This document shows, piece after piece, positions 4,319-6,635 of a stretch of 6,635 bases of DNA. Under the pieces are notes generated by a model. The model worked only from the letters and a program-made list of their open reading frames with translations. It was not told the DNA's origin and did not search any database. How positions within the stretch are numbered: the first letter of the stretch is position 1; every line of letters begins with the position of its first letter. Both the position numbers and the translations under genes were made by a program. The DNA is from Ruminococcus sp. UBA4383 (GTDB taxonomy: Bacteria > Bacillota > Clostridia > Oscillospirales > Ruminococcaceae): positions 1-6,635 of the forward strand of contig DGRR01000054.1 in assembly GCA_002389995.1 (NCBI GenBank), written 5' to 3'.

Positions 4319-5410
4319 TCAGAAAGTTATTGTTATGACATACATTATATCATCTGTTGAATATTTTATTTCACTGAACTCTCCCACATATGACAGTGCA
4401 GACCATATGTCGCCGTCCTCAAAGAGTGAATATACAGCCTCACTGTAAGCACCATATGAAGGAAACATAATGCTTATCTCATGATTTTCGGCATATTCAA
4501 GCATTTTTTCGCCTGTTTCGTCAGCACTGTAATAATCCATAAAGCAGTTGTTTCTCACGAAATAATTATCATCGAGGGAGTTACATTTGGGAATGAAAAT
4601 CTGATTTTCGTCAAGAGTTCTTGTGCGGAAAAGCATTTCATCATCTATAAGAAAATACTTGTGTTCGAGGTTTCCCTCTTCATTTTCATCGCTTTCAGGG
4701 TCGTCCCAAGTTATATCGAGCCAGTAATATTTTCCGTCAAGGCAGACATAATTCCATGCGTGCCTGCCCCTGTCGGAATCTCCTGCACAGACTCCGCATT
4801 CTATTCCGAGATTATTCATAATCATCAGAAAAGCTTCCGAATAGCCCTGACATACTGCGTGACCGTTCACAATACAGCCGTAAGACGTACCCCATATGCC
4901 GTTCTGACCTGAATCCGCACCTGCAAAGTCATAGTCGGTATTATTGATTATATAGTCATGGACGAAGAGAATCTTTTCATAACTGCTTTCATAATTCTGA
5001 GCGAGAGCGGTTATATTATCTGCGGCTGCGATAAGTTCATCGTGCATGGTTCTGATTTCATCGGGAGAGTAATTATTCAGGATATTGAATTTTATTTTTG
5101 TGGATTTGTTGTCTGTAACGATAGTATAGCCGTTAAGCCAGAAAAAATCGGGATTTTTATTTTTGAACAGTGCAACACCGTCCTTTATCATTTCGGAATC
5201 TATACGCATATCGAAATATGCATCAAAATTTTCGACAGAAAGCTGTTCCTGCATACCCTGACAGACAGTTTCAGCGGATATTTCGGCATATTCCTGTTCA
5301 GTCTGCGAATTTGAAAGGTTATACTGCGGAATAATATCCGTTCTCATTTCACAGCCGCACATTGAAACAAGGCACACGGCTGAAACAATAAATTTTTTAA
5401 TAAATTTCAT
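4319..5410 (-). CDS. Predicted lipoprotein with transglutaminase-like catalytic domain
   Basis: A 363-residue protein. The N-terminus (KFIKK, hydrophobic stretch, then MCGC) looks like a lipoprotein signal with Cys20 as the lipidated residue, placing it on the outer face of the membrane. The middle domain (about 145-260) carries a transglutaminase/cysteine-protease triad: C187 in GHAVCQGYSEAF, H217 in GRHAWNYV and D232 in YWLDITWDDP, with YEKILFVHDYI upstream as is common in this superfamily. Bacterial members are often peptidases or amidases acting on envelope proteins or peptidoglycan; the substrate here cannot be told. Residues 20-140 and the last 100 match nothing I know. The start is ATG at 5410, because GGGGAA at 5417-5422 lies 6 nt upstream of it; an in-frame TTG at 5416 abuts that site and is unlikely to be used. 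It forms a single-gene unit. Confidence 0.8.
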   Translation of the reverse strand: MKFIKKFIVSAVCLVSMCGCEMRTDIIPQYNLSNSQTEQEYAEISAETVCQGMQEQLSVENFDAYFDMRIDSEMIKDGVALFKNKNPDFFWLNGYTIVTDNKSTKIKFNILNNYSPDEIRTMHDELIAAADNITALAQNYESSYEKILFVHDYIINNTDYDFAGADSGQNGIWGTSYGCIVNGHAVCQGYSEAFLMIMNNLGIECGVCAGDSDRGRHAWNYVCLDGKYYWLDITWDDPESDENEEGNLEHKYFLIDDEMLFRTRTLDENQIFIPKCNSLDDNYFVRNNCFMDYYSADETGEKMLEYAENHEISIMFPSYGAYSEAVYSLFEDGDIWSALSYVGEFSEIKYSTDDIMYVITITF

Positions 5411-5416
5411 AAGCAA

Positions 5417-5422
5417 TTCCCC
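5417..5422 (-). promoter_or_regulatory. Ribosome binding site that fixes the lipoprotein start
   Basis: GGGGAA lies 6 nt before ATG at 5410 and directly against the TTG at 5416. The spacing selects the ATG and shortens the longest open frame by two residues. Confidence 0.65.
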
Positions 5423-5441
5423 ATATCTTTAATATAGTGAT

Positions 5442-5470
5442 ATTATACCACTTAAAAACGGGAAATGCAA
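5442..5470 (-). promoter_or_regulatory. Predicted sigma-A promoter of the lipoprotein gene
   Basis: The -35 box TTGCAT (5465-5470) and a perfect -10 TATAAT (5442-5447) have a 17 bp spacer. Transcription would start near 5435, giving a leader of about 25 nt. It begins 8 bp after the T-run of the rnf terminator, so the two units are cleanly separated. Confidence 0.75.
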
Positions 5471-5477
5471 TAGATTT

Positions 5478-5510
5478 AAAAAAATATCCGCCAGAATATT
5501 CTGACGGATA
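5478..5510 (-). terminator. Intrinsic terminator at the end of the rnf operon
   Basis: A 10 bp stem TATCCGTCAG/CTGGCGGATA (5501-5510 with 5485-5494, one T-G wobble) is followed by seven T residues (5478-5484). The AATATT loop could pair further. It lies 7 nt past the rnfB stop and shows that rnfB is the last gene of the operon. Confidence 0.9.
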
Positions 5511-5516
5511 AAAATA

Positions 5517-6296
5517 TCAGTGAATAGCCTTTACAGGACATACAGCGGCACATTCTCCGCATGAAGTACATTTATCGTAATCAATAGATGCATGAAAATC
5601 CTTGACGGTTATAGCACCGTTCGGGCATTTTTTCTCACACATTTTACAGCCTATACAGCCGTTTTTGCAGTTGGTTTTTGTGATTTTGCCGTTATCGGCT
5701 GACGAACAGAGGACATCAACTTTATTTGCAAGCGGGCGTATTGATATTAGTTTATTCGGACAGACAGCCGCACACTGTCCGCAGGCTTTACATAACTGAG
5801 GGATAATTTTAGCGACACCGTTCTGAATTTTAATCGCATCATGTTCGCATACAGCAGCGCAGTCGCCCAGACCCATACAGCCGTATTTGCACATACCGTT
5901 GCCGCTGTAAAATCTTTTTACAGCTTTGCAGGACTGAACACCGTCAAAATTAAATTGAGTCTGAGTTGCGTTGCAGTCACCGTTACAGTGGACAACGGCA
6001 GTCATGGGAACTATTTCGCCTGCGGAAGTACCTAATATTGCGGCAATTTTTTCAGCGGCATCAGCACCTCCGGGGCGGCACAGATTCGGGGCAGCACCTT
6101 TGTTTATTATAGCGTCCGCATAGTCTGCACAGCCTGCGAATCCGCACGCACCGCAGTTTGCCTGCGGAAGTGATTCTCCTATTTTTTCGATTCTCTCATC
6201 AACTTCAACATAGAATACCTTTGAAGCGACCGTTAAAAGCACGCCTGCGAGTATTCCGCATACTCCGAGTATCAGGGCAGGAATTACATAAGTCAT
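5517..6296 (-). CDS. rnfB: Rnf electron-transport complex subunit B (iron-sulfur protein)
   Basis: RnfB carries electrons from ferredoxin into the membrane-bound Rnf complex, which passes them to NAD+ while pumping Na+ or H+. The 259-residue product starts with one hydrophobic anchor (about 4-29), followed by the 4Fe-4S domain NCGACGFAGC with C48, C51, C56 and C73. Further cysteines include C104, C108, C123 and the YGC-GDC segment C136, C140, C146, C150. Three ferredoxin-type CxxCxxCxxxCP motifs follow: C169/172/175/179, C214/217/220/224 and C243/246/249/253. It is longer than proteobacterial RnfB (about 190 residues), as is usual for clostridial forms with extra clusters. AAGGAGGT at 6303-6310 lies 6 nt before ATG and overlaps the rnfA stop codon, so the two genes are probably translationally linked. 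The order A then B at the operon end matches rnfCDGEAB. Confidence 0.96.
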   Translation of the reverse strand: MTYVIPALILGVCGILAGVLLTVASKVFYVEVDERIEKIGESLPQANCGACGFAGCADYADAIINKGAAPNLCRPGGADAAEKIAAILGTSAGEIVPMTAVVHCNGDCNATQTQFNFDGVQSCKAVKRFYSGNGMCKYGCMGLGDCAAVCEHDAIKIQNGVAKIIPQLCKACGQCAAVCPNKLISIRPLANKVDVLCSSADNGKITKTNCKNGCIGCKMCEKKCPNGAITVKDFHASIDYDKCTSCGECAAVCPVKAIH

Positions 6297-6308
6297 GAAA
6301 ATACCTCC

Positions 6309-6635
6309 TTAGCTGAAAAGTCCCGAAAAGCCCATAAAGCTTACAGAAACTATTGAAGCGGCAATTAAAGTTGCAGGTACTCCCTTGAATGTTTCAGGGA
6401 TATCCGCATATTCCATTTTTTTGCGTACTCCTGAGAAAATAACCAGTGAGAGCATGAATCCGAGACCGCCTCCGAGTGCGTTTACTACCGACTGCAAAAA
6501 TGTATATCCGTTATCTATGTTGAGTACAGTTACACCGAGTACGGCACAGTTTGTTGTGATAAGCGGAAGATACACACCGAGGGACTTGTAAAGTGACGGG
6601 ATAGTTTTTTTCAGAGCTGTTTCGACAAGCTGAAC
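6309..6635 (-). CDS. rnfA: Rnf electron-transport complex subunit A, C-terminal 108 residues (5' end outside window)
   Basis: RnfA is an integral membrane subunit of the Rnf complex, paired with RnfE and related to NqrE. The frame is open to the window edge, giving 108 codons of a protein normally about 190 residues long. Family-typical segments are YLPLITTNCAVLGV, the glycine-rich ALGGGLGFMLSLVIFSGVRKKME, and the ending PATLIAASIVSVSFMGFSGL. The conserved LITTNCAVLG carries a Cys which, in the family, lies in the membrane near an iron-sulfur centre shared with RnfE. A GTG at 6575 is internal, not the start, because conserved sequence (LKKTIPSLYKSLG) continues upstream. The stop codon is 12 nt before the rnfB ATG. 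Confidence 0.95.
   Translation of the reverse strand, partial: VQLVETALKKTIPSLYKSLGVYLPLITTNCAVLGVTVLNIDNGYTFLQSVVNALGGGLGFMLSLVIFSGVRKKMEYADIPETFKGVPATLIAASIVSVSFMGFSGLFS

Noticed and set aside
4481..5314. Plus-strand frames at 4481-4912 and 4958-5314
   Set aside because: They are shadows of the lipoprotein gene with no ribosome site or family features.
5411..5416. TTG start two codons upstream of the lipoprotein ATG
   Set aside because: It directly abuts the GGGGAA ribosome site, leaving no spacing.
5602..6591. Plus-strand frames at 5602-5799, 5841-6035 and 6385-6591
   Set aside because: They lie antisense to rnfB and rnfA and lack any support of their own.

Overview
All recognisable genes in this window lie on the minus strand, so transcription runs from high to low coordinates. 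The DNA is AT-rich, with strong AGGAGG-type ribosome sites and near-consensus sigma-A promoters. A clostridial-style AlaRS, an Rnf complex in the order A then B, a SleB-type wall hydrolase and a transglutaminase-fold lipoprotein point to a low-GC Gram-positive anaerobe of the Clostridia. A Ruminococcus-like gut or rumen bacterium is my inference; no taxonomic marker is present.

Layout in the direction of transcription. Positions 6635-5478 hold the end of an rnf operon: the C-terminal part of rnfA, complete rnfB and an intrinsic terminator. Positions 5470-4285 hold a single-gene unit with its own promoter and terminator, encoding a predicted lipoprotein with a transglutaminase/protease-like catalytic triad. 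An AT-rich spacer (4284-3893) follows. Positions 3892-2468 hold a second single-gene unit: a secreted SleB/CwlJ-type hydrolase carried on a ten-unit acidic octapeptide repeat, with promoter and terminator. Next comes a guanine deaminase-like gene (2453-1992).

The most unusual part is 1965-1356. A promoter with perfect -35 and -10 hexamers and a 17 bp spacer drives a structured leader ending in a terminator-like hairpin. Four tightly spaced tRNA-like genes follow, separated by only 5-9 nt, and then alaS (truncated by the window start) begins 33 nt after the last one. Each tRNA-like unit has a 7 bp acceptor stem, a D-arm with GG in the loop, a canonical T-arm and A73. The part between D-arm and T-arm is expanded, giving lengths of 87-116 nt against about 73 for an ordinary tRNA without CCA. 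All four carry the same inner module: an 18-nt hairpin with an 8-nt loop (TTGNNNAA), followed at once by TRWCAGC. I do not recognise this as a described RNA class. It could be a set of atypical tRNAs, a tRNA-mimic regulatory array linked to alaS, or a decaying tRNA cluster. Conserved tertiary-contact bases and compensatory stem changes argue against simple decay for at least three copies.

The proteins do not form one pathway. rnfA/rnfB belong to energy metabolism, the two exported proteins to the cell envelope, the deaminase to purine salvage, and alaS to translation.
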